Assembly: GCF_012272695.1 (NCBI RefSeq)
Contig: NZ_CP050902.1
Coordinates: 62,001 to 126,000 of the forward strand
Direction: 5' to 3'
From: Nocardioides sp. JQ2195
GTDB taxonomy: Bacteria > Actinomycetota > Actinomycetes > Propionibacteriales > Nocardioidaceae
Length of the DNA stretch: 64,000 nt
Below the pieces are notes generated by a model. The model made no database searches. It had not been told where the DNA came from and saw only the letters and a list, made by a program, of their open reading frames with translations. The translations under genes and the position numbers were made by a program. Every line of letters begins with the position of its first letter. Position 1 is the first letter of the stretch. This document shows positions 56,396-64,000 of the stretch, one piece after another.

Positions 56396-57574
56396 TCACC
56401 CGCGCCGGCGTGCCACGGAGTGCATCACCAGCAGGTACGCCGCCCCGGCGACCAGTCCCCAGAAGGCCGCGCCGATCCCGGCGATCGTCATGCCCGAGGC
56501 GGCCACGACGATGGTCAGGGCACCGGCCTCGCGGTGCTCGTTGTCGCCCAGGGCTGCGCTGGCCGCGCCGGCCAGCGTGCCCAGCAGGGCGAGTCCGGCG
56601 ATGGTCTCGACCAGCCCGTCCGGGGCGGCTGTGGCCAGGTCGGTGACCAGAGCCGACAGCGGGCCGAAGGCCAGGTAGGTGAAGCCGCACGAGACACCTG
56701 CGATCCACCGCCGATCAGGGTCGGGGTGGGCCTCGGGACCGGCGGCCAACGCCGCCGAGATCGCGGCCAGGTTGATCGCGTGGCCGCCGCCGACCGCCCC
56801 CACGGCCGACGCGGTGCCGGCGTACGCCAGCGGGGCCCGCATGTCCGGTCGGTAGCCGAACGAGGCCAGCACCGCGATGCCGGGGATGTTCTGCGAGGTC
56901 ATCGTCACGATGAACAGCGGGACGGCAATGGCGACCTGGGCGCCGGCGTCGAAGGTGGGGGTGACCACGGTGAGCACCGGGGTCGCAGCGTCCGCGCTGG
57001 TGGAGGCGAAGACGCCGTTGACGGCCATCACCACGATCGCGGCGACGAGGGCGCCCGGCACCGCCCACCGTCGGGCCAGGGCCATCAGGGCCAGCCACGT
57101 GACCATCACGGGAGTGATCGCCGCAGGCTCGTCGACCACGGCCAGGAACGGAGCCGCGCACAAGGTGAGCAGCACTCCGGCCAGCATGCCGTTGGCGAGC
57201 GTCGGCGGAATCCGGGAGACCAGGACGCCGAGCGGGCGGATGAAACCGCACGACGCGAGCAGCACGCCGCACACCACGAACGCGCCGACCGCCGCGGCGA
57301 AGCCACCGTGGGGTACGGCGGCGGTGGCCAGCAGCGCGGCCCCGGGCGTGGACCAGGCCATCGTGATCGGCACCCGCAACCGCCACGAGAAGAGCACCGT
57401 GCCGAGGCCCATCGTCAGGCACAGGACCAGCAGGGCCGACGCGGCCTGGTCGGCCGAGGCGCCGACTGCCCGGACGCCGGTCAGCACGACGGCGAAGGAG
57501 CTGGTGAATCCGACGAACCCACAGATCACGCCGGCCAGGACCGCGTGCGTCGTACCGGCGGAGGGGGAGGTCAC
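56396..57574 (-). CDS. benE: BenE-family benzoate/aromatic acid-type transporter
   Basis: 392 residues of almost continuous membrane segments (about 11-12). BenE features: SSFAVVLTGVRAVGAS near the start, PITMAWSTPGAALLATA, MTSQNIPGIAVLASFGY and GGHAINLAAISAALAAGPEA. Proton-linked uptake of benzoate is known for some BenE proteins; no aromatic catabolic gene is nearby, so the substrate is open. GTG start with TAGCCT (57582-57587 on the minus strand) 7 nt before it. Confidence 0.88.
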   Translation of the reverse strand: MTSPSAGTTHAVLAGVICGFVGFTSSFAVVLTGVRAVGASADQAASALLVLCLTMGLGTVLFSWRLRVPITMAWSTPGAALLATAAVPHGGFAAAVGAFVVCGVLLASCGFIRPLGVLVSRIPPTLANGMLAGVLLTLCAAPFLAVVDEPAAITPVMVTWLALMALARRWAVPGALVAAIVVMAVNGVFASTSADAATPVLTVVTPTFDAGAQVAIAVPLFIVTMTSQNIPGIAVLASFGYRPDMRAPLAYAGTASAVGAVGGGHAINLAAISAALAAGPEAHPDPDRRWIAGVSCGFTYLAFGPLSALVTDLATAAPDGLVETIAGLALLGTLAGAASAALGDNEHREAGALTIVVAASGMTIAGIGAAFWGLVAGAAYLLVMHSVARRRG

Positions 57575-57636
57575 GACGGGCAGGCTATCGGCCGCGAAAC
57601 GCGCCCGCGGTGGTCGTGGCCGGTCGCAGCGGCTAG

Positions 57637-57642
57637 TAGCGT
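57637..57642 (+). promoter_or_regulatory. -10 box of a leaderless promoter for the GDPD gene
   Basis: TAGCGT ends 7 nt before the ATG at 57650. The divergent benE promoter lies 50 bp away. Confidence 0.5.
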
Positions 57643-57649
57643 GCCGGCC

Positions 57650-58423
57650 ATGCAGGTCGTCGCGCACCGCGGTGCCAGCCACGAGATCGCCGAGCACACG
57701 CTGGGTGCCTATCTCGCCGCCATCGAGACCGGCGCCGACGGCCTCGAGTGCGACGTACGCCTGACGGCCGACGGGCACCTGGTCTGCGTGCACGACCGCA
57801 ACCTCGTGCGAACGGCGAGCAACAAGGGCGTCATCTCGACGATGGACCTCGACGAGCTCGACGCCTTCGACTTCTCGTCGTGGAAGAAGCCGTGGAGCGA
57901 CCTCGACGACGAGGCTCCCGACATGGATCCCGAGCTCGGCAAGGTCCTCACGATGCGCAAGCTCCTCGAGACGGTGGCCGGCGCCGATCGCCGGATCGAG
58001 GTCGCGATCGAGACCAAGCACCCCACGAGGTTCGGTGGGTTGGTCGAGCGTCGGCTGATCCAGCTCCTGGACGAATTCGGCTGGACGGGCGGGGACTCCC
58101 CGGTGCGGGTGATGAGCTTCTCGTTCACCGCCCTGCAACGAGTCGAGAGGCTGGCTCCCGAGCTTCCCATCGTGCAGCTGGTCGACAAGGCCCACCACTG
58201 GCCGATGCTGCGTCGAGTGATCCCCCGTGACTGGATCGTGGGACCCGGCATCGGTGAGCTGATCGATCATCCCGGCCTGGGTCGTCGGTTGCGTGAGGCC
58301 GGCCGGCGGGTGCACGTGTGGACGGTCAACACCGACGAGGAGCTGGCGCTGTGCCAGGAGCTCGGCGTCGAGGCGATCATCACCGACCGGCCGGCCTACA
58401 TGCTGGAGCGCCTGCGCGGGTAG
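57650..58423 (+). CDS. Glycerophosphodiester phosphodiesterase family protein
   Basis: 257 residues. VVAHRGASHEIAEHTLGAYL (catalytic His, with Glu in AEHT), GADGLECDVRLTADGHLVCV with metal Glu/Asp, DRNLVRTAS, and HVWTVNTDEE at the end of the barrel. Cleaves glycerophosphodiesters to sn-glycerol-3-phosphate and alcohol. No signal peptide, so cytoplasmic. The frame is open far upstream; start set by the leaderless -10. Confidence 0.92.
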   Translation: MQVVAHRGASHEIAEHTLGAYLAAIETGADGLECDVRLTADGHLVCVHDRNLVRTASNKGVISTMDLDELDAFDFSSWKKPWSDLDDEAPDMDPELGKVLTMRKLLETVAGADRRIEVAIETKHPTRFGGLVERRLIQLLDEFGWTGGDSPVRVMSFSFTALQRVERLAPELPIVQLVDKAHHWPMLRRVIPRDWIVGPGIGELIDHPGLGRRLREAGRRVHVWTVNTDEELALCQELGVEAIITDRPAYMLERLRG

Positions 58424-58426
58424 CCT
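58421..58426 (+). promoter_or_regulatory. -10 box of a leaderless promoter for the DUF5926 gene
   Basis: TAGCCT, whose TAG is the stop of the GDPD gene, lies 7 nt before the ATG at 58434. The string TAGCCTGCCCG also precedes benE. Confidence 0.5.
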
Positions 58427-58433
58427 GCCCGGC

Positions 58434-59369
58434 ATGGGAAAGAGCTCACGCAAGAAGAACCGCGACGCCGCAGCGCCTGTCGAAGGTGCGGTCGGTCCTC
58501 GCCAGCCCTGTCCGTGTGGCTCCGGCCGTCGGTACAAGGCGTGCCACGGTGCCGCCGACGGGCCGCCGCCGGCGTTCGTCGCCCGGCCGTTCGAGGGGCT
58601 GTCGTTCGAGACCGACCTGATCGCCCTGCGCGAGCTGGTCCCTGCGGCGACCGCGCCGTTGAAGCTCAAGGACGGCGACCGTGTCGTGCGACTGTGCACG
58701 CTGCTGCCCGGCGCCGCCCCCGCGATGGTGCGCGACGACGGCGCGATCTGGTTGGGCCTGCAGGTCCAGCACAACTTCGGGGACCCGGCCCGCGACCTGG
58801 GTGCGGTGCTGCTGAAGGCGCTGGACGCCGAGGCTGGCGTGGTCGGCCTGACCGACGCTCCGGGCGACGGCCCGCGACTGCAGGACCTCGTGGTCGACGA
58901 ACCCCTGGACATCACCGTCCACGACGGGTTCGGCTACTGGATCGATGACGTCGAGGAGCAGTCACCGGCGATGCTGGCCGCACTCGAGCAGGCCAACGGT
59001 GCGGTCAGCCCGACCGCCCGGCTGTCGGGTGTCGAGGCGGCCTACTGGACCAACGTGGGCCCCAAGGAGCACCTGCGCTGGGTGATGCCGGAGCCCGAGG
59101 ACGACCTGCTCGACGCCCTCGCCAAGCTGCACGTGCAGGGCAAGGACGTGATCGCCGAGGGCGCCCGTCTGGTCGGCATGTTCCGGGCCCACGGACTGCT
59201 CGTCCCGGTGTGGGACCTTCCGGTGGGAACCGGTGCCGACGTGCTCGAGGAGCCGGCCCGGACCTTCGCCGCAGCCCTTGCGGAGACACTTGCTTCCGGC
59301 AAGGAACTGACGTCCGAGGAGAGGGCCGCGCGGTCCGGCCTGGCCAACCGCCAGGTCACGATTCGTTGA
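58434..59369 (+). CDS. DUF5926 family protein with SEC-C zinc motif
   Basis: 311 residues. A basic start (MGKSSRKKNRD) then the SEC-C motif PCPCGSGRRYKACHG near 24-38, followed by a conserved actinobacterial region (DGAIWLGLQVQHNFGDPARD; GFGYWIDDVEE; HLRWVMPEPEDDLLDALA). SEC-C motifs bind zinc and often ribosome/SecB-type partners; no established role for this family. ATG 58434 with leaderless -10. Confidence 0.85.
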   Translation: MGKSSRKKNRDAAAPVEGAVGPRQPCPCGSGRRYKACHGAADGPPPAFVARPFEGLSFETDLIALRELVPAATAPLKLKDGDRVVRLCTLLPGAAPAMVRDDGAIWLGLQVQHNFGDPARDLGAVLLKALDAEAGVVGLTDAPGDGPRLQDLVVDEPLDITVHDGFGYWIDDVEEQSPAMLAALEQANGAVSPTARLSGVEAAYWTNVGPKEHLRWVMPEPEDDLLDALAKLHVQGKDVIAEGARLVGMFRAHGLLVPVWDLPVGTGADVLEEPARTFAAALAETLASGKELTSEERAARSGLANRQVTIR

Positions 59370-59528
59370 GTGGTAGAAATCCCAATCATCTTTTGGGTGT
59401 TTCAGTTGTAAACCGGCGCCGCGTGACGTAGTTTTCTCTTCGCCCGGTCGTTGTTGTATCCCCCGTCAACAGCGGCCGGGCTTTCACATTTCCCCGCCGC
59501 GACCGCGCCCGGCGTACGGCACTGCGCG
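59370..59528. other. AT-rich intergenic region with terminator-like hairpin before arcA stop
   Basis: No gene. CCCAA (59382) pairs with TTGGG across an AT-rich segment, and GCCCGG (59442) with CCGGGC around TTGTTG/CAACAA-type arms forms a longer imperfect hairpin followed by TTTCACATTT. It separates the convergent DUF5926 and arginine deiminase genes, so it probably ends both. Confidence 0.5.
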
Positions 59529-60764
59529 TCAGTCGACGGTCAGCGACTCCCGCGAGATCGGGCACGACATGCAACGCGGGCCGCCGCGACCCGAGCCCAC
59601 CTCGGAGCCCTCGATCTTGATGACCTCGATGCCGGCCTCCTCGAGGCGGTCGTTGGTGCCGTCGTTGCGCACGTAGGCCACCGCCACCCGCGGGGCGATG
59701 GCCAGGGTGTTGTTGCCGTCGTCCCACTGCTCGCGCTCGGCGGCGACCGGGTCGAGACCGGTGTCGATCTGGTGCAGCGTGTCGATCTCCATCGCCTTGG
59801 CCGCGGCGACCAAGAACGGCTCGGACTCGGAGACGTGGAGCTGCAGGTCGGCGTAGCTCTCCGCCTCGACCTTGTTGGAGGTGACGGTGAAGGCGCGGAG
59901 GGAGTCGGCGACGTTGGGGTACATCACGATCTTGTCGACGTCGACCATCGTGCAGACAGTGTCGAGGTGCATGGTGGCGCGCTCCTGCGCGATCGGCACG
60001 GCCAGCACCGTGTGGGCCAGGCCGGAGTGGAACACCTGCCGGGCGAGCCGCTCCACGCCGGCGGGGGTGGTCCGCTCACCGACACCGACCGCGATGACTC
60101 CCGGTGCCAGCAGCAGGACGTCGCCGCCCTCGACGTGCTCGTGGTGCCATCCGTGGATCTTGCGGGTGCCGCCGGGGGCCTCGCTGAAGCGCGGGTGCCG
60201 GTCATAGATCAGCTCGGTCAGCTGGGTCTCGCGGGCACGCGCAGGCATGGCGAGGGAGGTGATCGCGACCCGGTCCTGGATCCACACGCTCGAGTCGCGG
60301 GTGAACAGCAGGTTCGGCAGCGGGTCGATCAGGAACTCCTCCTGCGGCAACAGTGCCGTGACCAGGCCGTGCCCACCCCGCACCTCGTCGTTGCGGATGC
60401 CGGCCGTGAGGTAGCCGGTGAGCTCCTCGGGGGTGCAGTCGCGCAGCGCGGAGGCCAGGTAGGTGCGCAGGGTGTCGCCGAGGTGCAGGCCCGACAGGGC
60501 GGTCGTGATCGCGTGGTTGCGGGCGTCCTCGCTGGCCAACGTCTCGGTGAGCAGCTCGGTCAGGTAGAGCACCTCGACGCCACGGTTGCGCAGGGCCTCG
60601 GCGAACGCGTCGTGCTCCTCCTGGGCCCGGCTCACCCACGGGATCCCGTCGAACAGCAGACGGTCACTGTTGCGCGGGGTCAGCCGCTTCAGCTCCGGTC
60701 CGGGACGGTGCAGCATGACTGTCTTGAGGGTCCCGACTTCGCTGTCGGCTCCGTGCGTGAACAT
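59529..60764 (-). CDS. arcA: Arginine deiminase
   Basis: 411 residues, typical length. [47 protein letters not shown] (catalytic His/Asp) and the nucleophile Cys in [14 protein letters not shown] near the C-terminus. Converts arginine to citrulline and ammonia. arcB, arcC and an antiporter are not next to it. Leaderless: TAGAGT (minus strand, 60771-60776) 6 nt before the ATG. Confidence 0.95.
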   Translation of the reverse strand: MFTHGADSEVGTLKTVMLHRPGPELKRLTPRNSDRLLFDGIPWVSRAQEEHDAFAEALRNRGVEVLYLTELLTETLASEDARNHAITTALSGLHLGDTLRTYLASALRDCTPEELTGYLTAGIRNDEVRGGHGLVTALLPQEEFLIDPLPNLLFTRDSSVWIQDRVAITSLAMPARARETQLTELIYDRHPRFSEAPGGTRKIHGWHHEHVEGGDVLLLAPGVIAVGVGERTTPAGVERLARQVFHSGLAHTVLAVPIAQERATMHLDTVCTMVDVDKIVMYPNVADSLRAFTVTSNKVEAESYADLQLHVSESEPFLVAAAKAMEIDTLHQIDTGLDPVAAEREQWDDGNNTLAIAPRVAVAYVRNDGTNDRLEEAGIEVIKIEGSEVGSGRGGPRCMSCPISRESLTVD

Positions 60765-60854
60765 GTGGGCACTCTATCGGTGCGGACCGCGGCGGAGCAG
60801 CCCCCAGAATCGGGGCCGCTGCGACCCGCTGGTCGGCGTCCCTATCCTGAACCC

Positions 60855-61793
60855 ATGCCCGGAGTCCCGCCCGCCAGATACGCCTACCTCGGCCCCGAGG
60901 GAACCTTCACGGAGCAGGCGGCTCGCTCGCTGCCCGCCGCCGACCGAGCCGAGCTGACCCCGTGCACGACGGTCACGCTCGCGCTCGATGCGGTGCGCGG
61001 GGGCGAGGCCGCGGGCGCCGTGGTACCCATCGAGAACTCGGTCGAGGGCTCGGTGCCGGTGACGTTGGACGAGCTGGCGACCGGCGACCCGCTGATGATC
61101 ACCCGGGAGATGACCGTGCCGATCCAGTTCTCCCTGGTCGCGCGACCCGGCACCCGCGCCGACGACGTACGCCGGGTGGCCACGCACCCGCACGCCGCGG
61201 CGCAGACCCGGCGCTGGGTGGCCACCCACCTGCCCGGGGTCCAGGTCGTGCACGCGCCCTCGACCGCGGCGGCAGCCGCAGGCCTGGCCGACGGAACAGC
61301 CGACTGGGACGCCGCCATCAGCGCGCCGTTGTCGGCCGCGCACTACCGCCTGACTGAGCTCGCCACGCACATTGCCGACACCGCCGACGCCCAGACCCGC
61401 TTCGTGCTGGTCACGCGCCCGGGAGCACCGGCCCCGCCGACCGGCGCCGACAAGACCTCGTTGGTGGTGTTCATCCGCGACGACCACCCGGGCGCCCTGC
61501 TGGAGATCCTCGAGGAGTTCTCGCTGCGCGGGGTGAACCTGTCGCGCATCGAGTCCCGACCCACCGGGCAGGGCCTGGGTCGCTACTGCTTCTCGATCGA
61601 CTGCGAGGGCCACCTCCACGAGGCCCGGGTCGGCGAGGTGCTGACCGGGCTGCACCGCACCTGCGACGACGTCCGGTTCCTCGGCTCCTACGAACGCGCC
61701 GACGGCGAGCGTACGTCGGTGCGCGCCGGCACCGCCGATGCCGACTTCGGCGAGGCGGCCAGGTGGCTGGCACGCCTCCGCGACGGCCACTGA
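60855..61793 (+). CDS. pheA: Prephenate dehydratase
   Basis: 312 residues. YAYLGPEGTFTEQAARSLP at the N-terminus, PIENSVEGSVPVTLDEL, the catalytic Thr in TRFVLVTRPG, and an ACT domain (about 200-290) with SLVVFIRDDHPGALLEILEE and LSRIESRPTGQGLGRYCFSID, for feedback by phenylalanine. Makes phenylpyruvate. No chorismate mutase domain. TATCCT (60843-60848) 6 nt before the ATG. Confidence 0.95.
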   Translation: MPGVPPARYAYLGPEGTFTEQAARSLPAADRAELTPCTTVTLALDAVRGGEAAGAVVPIENSVEGSVPVTLDELATGDPLMITREMTVPIQFSLVARPGTRADDVRRVATHPHAAAQTRRWVATHLPGVQVVHAPSTAAAAAGLADGTADWDAAISAPLSAAHYRLTELATHIADTADAQTRFVLVTRPGAPAPPTGADKTSLVVFIRDDHPGALLEILEEFSLRGVNLSRIESRPTGQGLGRYCFSIDCEGHLHEARVGEVLTGLHRTCDDVRFLGSYERADGERTSVRAGTADADFGEAARWLARLRDGH

Positions 61794-61933
61794 GCCGGGC
61801 CCTGTCCTCGGCGGCCCCCGCGGTTGGGCCCCGCGGCTGGGCCCCCGCTGCCGGGCCCCTCTACTGGATCCGGGGGCGCAGAACCACTCGAGCGTGCTGA
61901 GAGATGCAGCCCGGGGGCACTAGGCTCTCGCCC

Positions 61934-62332
61934 ATGGAGATTGCCCTTGCCTGTCTGGCGATTGTGCTGGCCGCGATCGCACTCGTCGTCTCGCTGGCCA
62001 ACGCTCGCGGAGGTGGCCGACGTCGGGGTGACGGCGTCGATGCCCTGCCCGAGGACGTGCACGGGTTGCGCCAGGAGGTGGCGGCCCTGCGTCGCGAGGC
62101 AGCCGACGCCCTCAAGCACCTGGCCGTGGTGCGCTACGACGCCTTCGGCGACATGGGCGGGCACCTCAGCTGGTCGGTCGCGCTGCTCGACGACGGCGGC
62201 AACGGCGTGACGATCACCTCGATCCACGGCCGGAGCGAGGCGCGCACCTATGCCAAGAGCATCAGTGCCTGGAAGTGCGAGCAGCAGCTGTCCCCGGAGG
62301 AGGAGGAAGCGATCTCCCACGCTCGCGGCTGA
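61934..62332 (+). CDS. DUF4446 family membrane-anchored protein
   Basis: 132 residues. One N-terminal membrane helix (IALACLAIVLAAIALVVSLA), a basic patch, a coiled-coil-like stretch (LRQEVAALRREAADALKHLA), then VVRYDAFGDMGGHLSWSVAL and SIHGRSEARTYAKSI, the DUF4446 signature. Family function unknown. Leaderless: TAGGCT at 61921-61926, 7 nt before the ATG. Confidence 0.85.
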   Translation: MEIALACLAIVLAAIALVVSLANARGGGRRRGDGVDALPEDVHGLRQEVAALRREAADALKHLAVVRYDAFGDMGGHLSWSVALLDDGGNGVTITSIHGRSEARTYAKSISAWKCEQQLSPEEEEAISHARG

Positions 62333-62391
62333 CGGCTGACCCCCCGCCGCCGTGCCCCACGTGGTGGGCCGGCACCACGCCCGGTCAGCGC

Positions 62392-62877
62392 TCAGTGAGT
62401 GGGTCGCAGGTGGAACACCCGGATCTGCCGGTCGGTCCGCTTCTCGTACTTCGCATAGTTCGGCCAGGTGCGGTTCATCACCGCCCACAGCTCATCCCGT
62501 TCGGTGCCCACGGCCTCGTGGGGCACGACGGCGTACGTCCGGCCCTCGAAGTTGACCGACGCGCTGGAGGCAGCGGCGACGTTGGCCACCCAGGCGGGTG
62601 GCTTCGGCGCTCCCCAGTTGGAGCCCGCGATCAGCCACCCGTCGTCGTGCGGGGCGCACAGCAACGGCGTACGCCGGAGCACGCCGGTCTTGGCGCCGGC
62701 GACCGTGAGCATCAGCCCGGTGAGCCCACCGAGCCTGACCAGGCCGATGCGGCCGCGGGTGACCTTCTGGACGAAGCGGTCGATGGCCACGATCTGCTGG
62801 TTGAAGCGGGGCAGCCAGGGCTGGCCGCCGAGCAGGATCGTGAGGGGCCGGATCAGCCGGGCGTAGACGTCGTACAT
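62392..62877 (-). CDS. Nitroreductase-family deazaflavin (F420)-dependent oxidoreductase, Ddn-like
   Basis: 161 residues. GLMLTVAGAKTGVLRRTPLL and DDGWLIAGSNWGAPKPPAWV are the F420-binding Ddn/DUF385 signatures; NRTWPNYAKYEKRTDRQIRV ends the domain. Indicates the host makes F420, as many actinobacteria do. Leaderless: TAGGCT (minus strand, 62885-62890), 7 nt before the ATG. Confidence 0.9.
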   Translation of the reverse strand: MYDVYARLIRPLTILLGGQPWLPRFNQQIVAIDRFVQKVTRGRIGLVRLGGLTGLMLTVAGAKTGVLRRTPLLCAPHDDGWLIAGSNWGAPKPPAWVANVAAASSASVNFEGRTYAVVPHEAVGTERDELWAVMNRTWPNYAKYEKRTDRQIRVFHLRPTH

Positions 62878-63002
62878 GGCCGGCAGCCTAGTCGCGACAC
62901 TTCCGCGGTGCTGGTGTCACTTCACAGGTGACCAGTCGCGTGCGAAGGGAAATGGACACCGCGTTGCTCGCCGAAAAGGGGTCGGCGGATGAGGGCGCGG
63001 GG

Positions 63003-64000
63003 TCAGCGGGGGACGCGGACCAGCAGCCGACCGTGCACGCACTCCATGGCCAGCTCCCGGCCGGAGCCGATCGAGTCACCGTCGAGCTGGCGGGGGGTGT
63101 CGGTGGCAGCGCGGACCACGACCTTGCGCCCGGTGAACCGCTCGATCGTCTCGTCGGTCTTCGATCGCTTGGTCAGCACGCGCAGGGCCAGCGGGATCCA
63201 CGAGAGGAACCGCTTCGGGTGCAGCAGCACCACGTCGATCAGGCCGTCGTCGATGAGGGCGTCGGGCAGCAGCGGCATGCCGGCCTGCAGGAAGCCGACG
63301 TTGCCGACCAGGACGGTGCGGGCACGGTGCTTGGTGAACGGGCCGTCGTCGACGGAGACCTCCACACGCACCGCTGGGAACATCAGGGACTTGAGCCCCG
63401 AGAGCACGTACGCGAGCCAACCGACCTTCTTCTTGATGTCCTCGTTGACGCCCTCCATGATCGCGGCGTCGAAGCCCATCCCGGCCATCACCATGAAGTG
63501 CGCGTCGTCGATGCCGTCGCCGGTCACCTCGACCATGTCGATGGCACGGTCCTGGCCGTTGAGGGCGACGTCGATCGCGGAGCGGATGTAGAGCGGGATG
63601 TCGAGGTTGCGGGCCAGCAGGTTGCCGGTGCCGGCCGGGAGGATGCCGACGGGGATGCCGGTGCCGGCGAGCTCGGCGCAGACCTCACGCACCGTGCCGT
63701 CACCACCGCAGACGATCACCAGGTCGGCACCACCGACGGCGGCGGCCGCGGCCATCCCGGTGCCCGGGTCCTCGATGGTCGTGTAGTGCCACACCGGCTC
63801 GTTCCAGCCGTCCTCCCGGGCCATCGTCGCGACGATCGAGCGGAACTGACCGACGTCCTCCACCTTGATCGGGTTGAGCACGACGTGCAGGTCGCGCGAG
63901 GAGCCGGGCACGCTCGTGACCAGTGGGCTGGTGGTCTGGGCGCTGCTCCTGGGCAGCGGTGAGTAGAGCGCCAACCCGAGCACCACGAAGCCGCTGGCGA
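63003..64000 (-). CDS. Diacylglycerol kinase family lipid kinase, 5' end beyond the window
   Basis: About 330 residues visible. LHVVLNPIKVEDVGQFRSIV, GGADLVIVCGGDGTVREVCA (GGDGT phosphate loop), GIPVGILPAGTGNLLARNL and DGLIDVVLLHPKRFLSW are DAGK_cat/LCB5 motifs. A GTG at 63986 could be a start, but the frame stays open with hydrophobic residues (ASGFVVLGLALY) to the window edge, so a preceding membrane region probably lies outside. Phosphorylates a lipid at the membrane. Confidence 0.88.
   Translation of the reverse strand, partial: ASGFVVLGLALYSPLPRSSAQTTSPLVTSVPGSSRDLHVVLNPIKVEDVGQFRSIVATMAREDGWNEPVWHYTTIEDPGTGMAAAAAVGGADLVIVCGGDGTVREVCAELAGTGIPVGILPAGTGNLLARNLDIPLYIRSAIDVALNGQDRAIDMVEVTGDGIDDAHFMVMAGMGFDAAIMEGVNEDIKKKVGWLAYVLSGLKSLMFPAVRVEVSVDDGPFTKHRARTVLVGNVGFLQAGMPLLPDALIDDGLIDVVLLHPKRFLSWIPLALRVLTKRSKTDETIERFTGRKVVVRAATDTPRQLDGDSIGSGRELAMECVHGRLLVRVPR

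Noticed and set aside
55544..57649. Large fusion of the frame upstream of GDPD
   Set aside because: Upstream part is out-of-frame shadow of the AAA ATPase and benE; GDPD begins at the leaderless ATG 57650.
57575..58915. Minus-strand extension upstream of benE
   Set aside because: Shadow of GDPD and DUF5926; benE starts at GTG 57574 behind its own -10.

Overview
The window reads as chromosome of a high-GC (roughly 70% by eye) Gram-positive actinobacterium. The evidence is an actinobacterial set of genes (HspR-type MerR regulator, F420/Ddn-type oxidoreductase, DUF5926 and DUF4446 proteins, M13 peptidase, RecQ with a phosphoribosyltransferase tail), many GTG/TTG starts, 4-nt ATGA/GTGA gene overlaps, and about twenty genes whose -10 box sits only 6-7 nt before the start codon (leaderless mRNAs). 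A member of the Nocardioidaceae (Nocardioides-like) is my best guess from overall gene flavour; no rRNA or tRNA is present to test it. I saw no insertion sequence, prophage, CRISPR array or origin. No intergenic stretch exceeds 300 bp.

Region 1 (1-19977) is a choline/glycine betaine catabolic island with an unusual middle step. ProV-ProW-ProX import betaine/choline. BetA and BetB oxidise choline to betaine. A corrinoid methyltransferase module resembling those of anaerobes (MttB-family protein without pyrrolysine, corrinoid protein, methyl-THF:corrinoid methyltransferase, and an iron-sulfur corrinoid-reactivating ATPase) is placed to convert betaine to dimethylglycine and methyl-THF. A dimethylglycine/sarcosine dehydrogenase with its own EtfB-EtfA then takes off further methyl groups, and PurU returns formyl-THF to THF plus formate. 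Two IclR regulators sit inside the island, each near palindromic candidate operators; one operator type recurs at the purU/iclR, betB and dehydrogenase promoters.

Region 2 (20-34.6 kb) is mixed housekeeping and envelope: an M15 peptidase lipoprotein, a TIM-barrel glycosidase-like lipoprotein, two DoxX proteins, an M13 peptidase, ComB-like phosphatase, universal stress protein, Tpx, RecQ, a DHA2 efflux pump, glutathione peroxidase and a secreted M28 peptidase.

Region 3 (34.6-42.3 kb) holds a SNF2 helicase-SWIM pair, a small secreted protein disrupted by a 1-nt frameshift, an MBL-fold protein, an Hsp20/HspR stress locus, a methyltransferase and a TetR regulator.

Region 4 (42.3-47.0 kb) is a leucine-degradation operon (methylcrotonyl-CoA carboxylase beta and alpha, HMG-CoA lyase) controlled by the divergent TetR protein through palindromes that overlie both leaderless promoters. 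Between the two carboxylase genes lie two hairpins with the same 9-nt loop.

Region 5 (47.0-64.0 kb) has a translationally coupled sulfotransferase/unknown/sulfotransferase trio that shares a C-terminal motif, EcsC and Aat, three tandem paralogous lipoproteins, a Fpg/Nei glycosylase, an AAA ATPase behind a 24-bp palindrome, BenE, GDPD, DUF5926, arginine deiminase, prephenate dehydratase, DUF4446, a Ddn-like enzyme and a lipid kinase cut by the window end.
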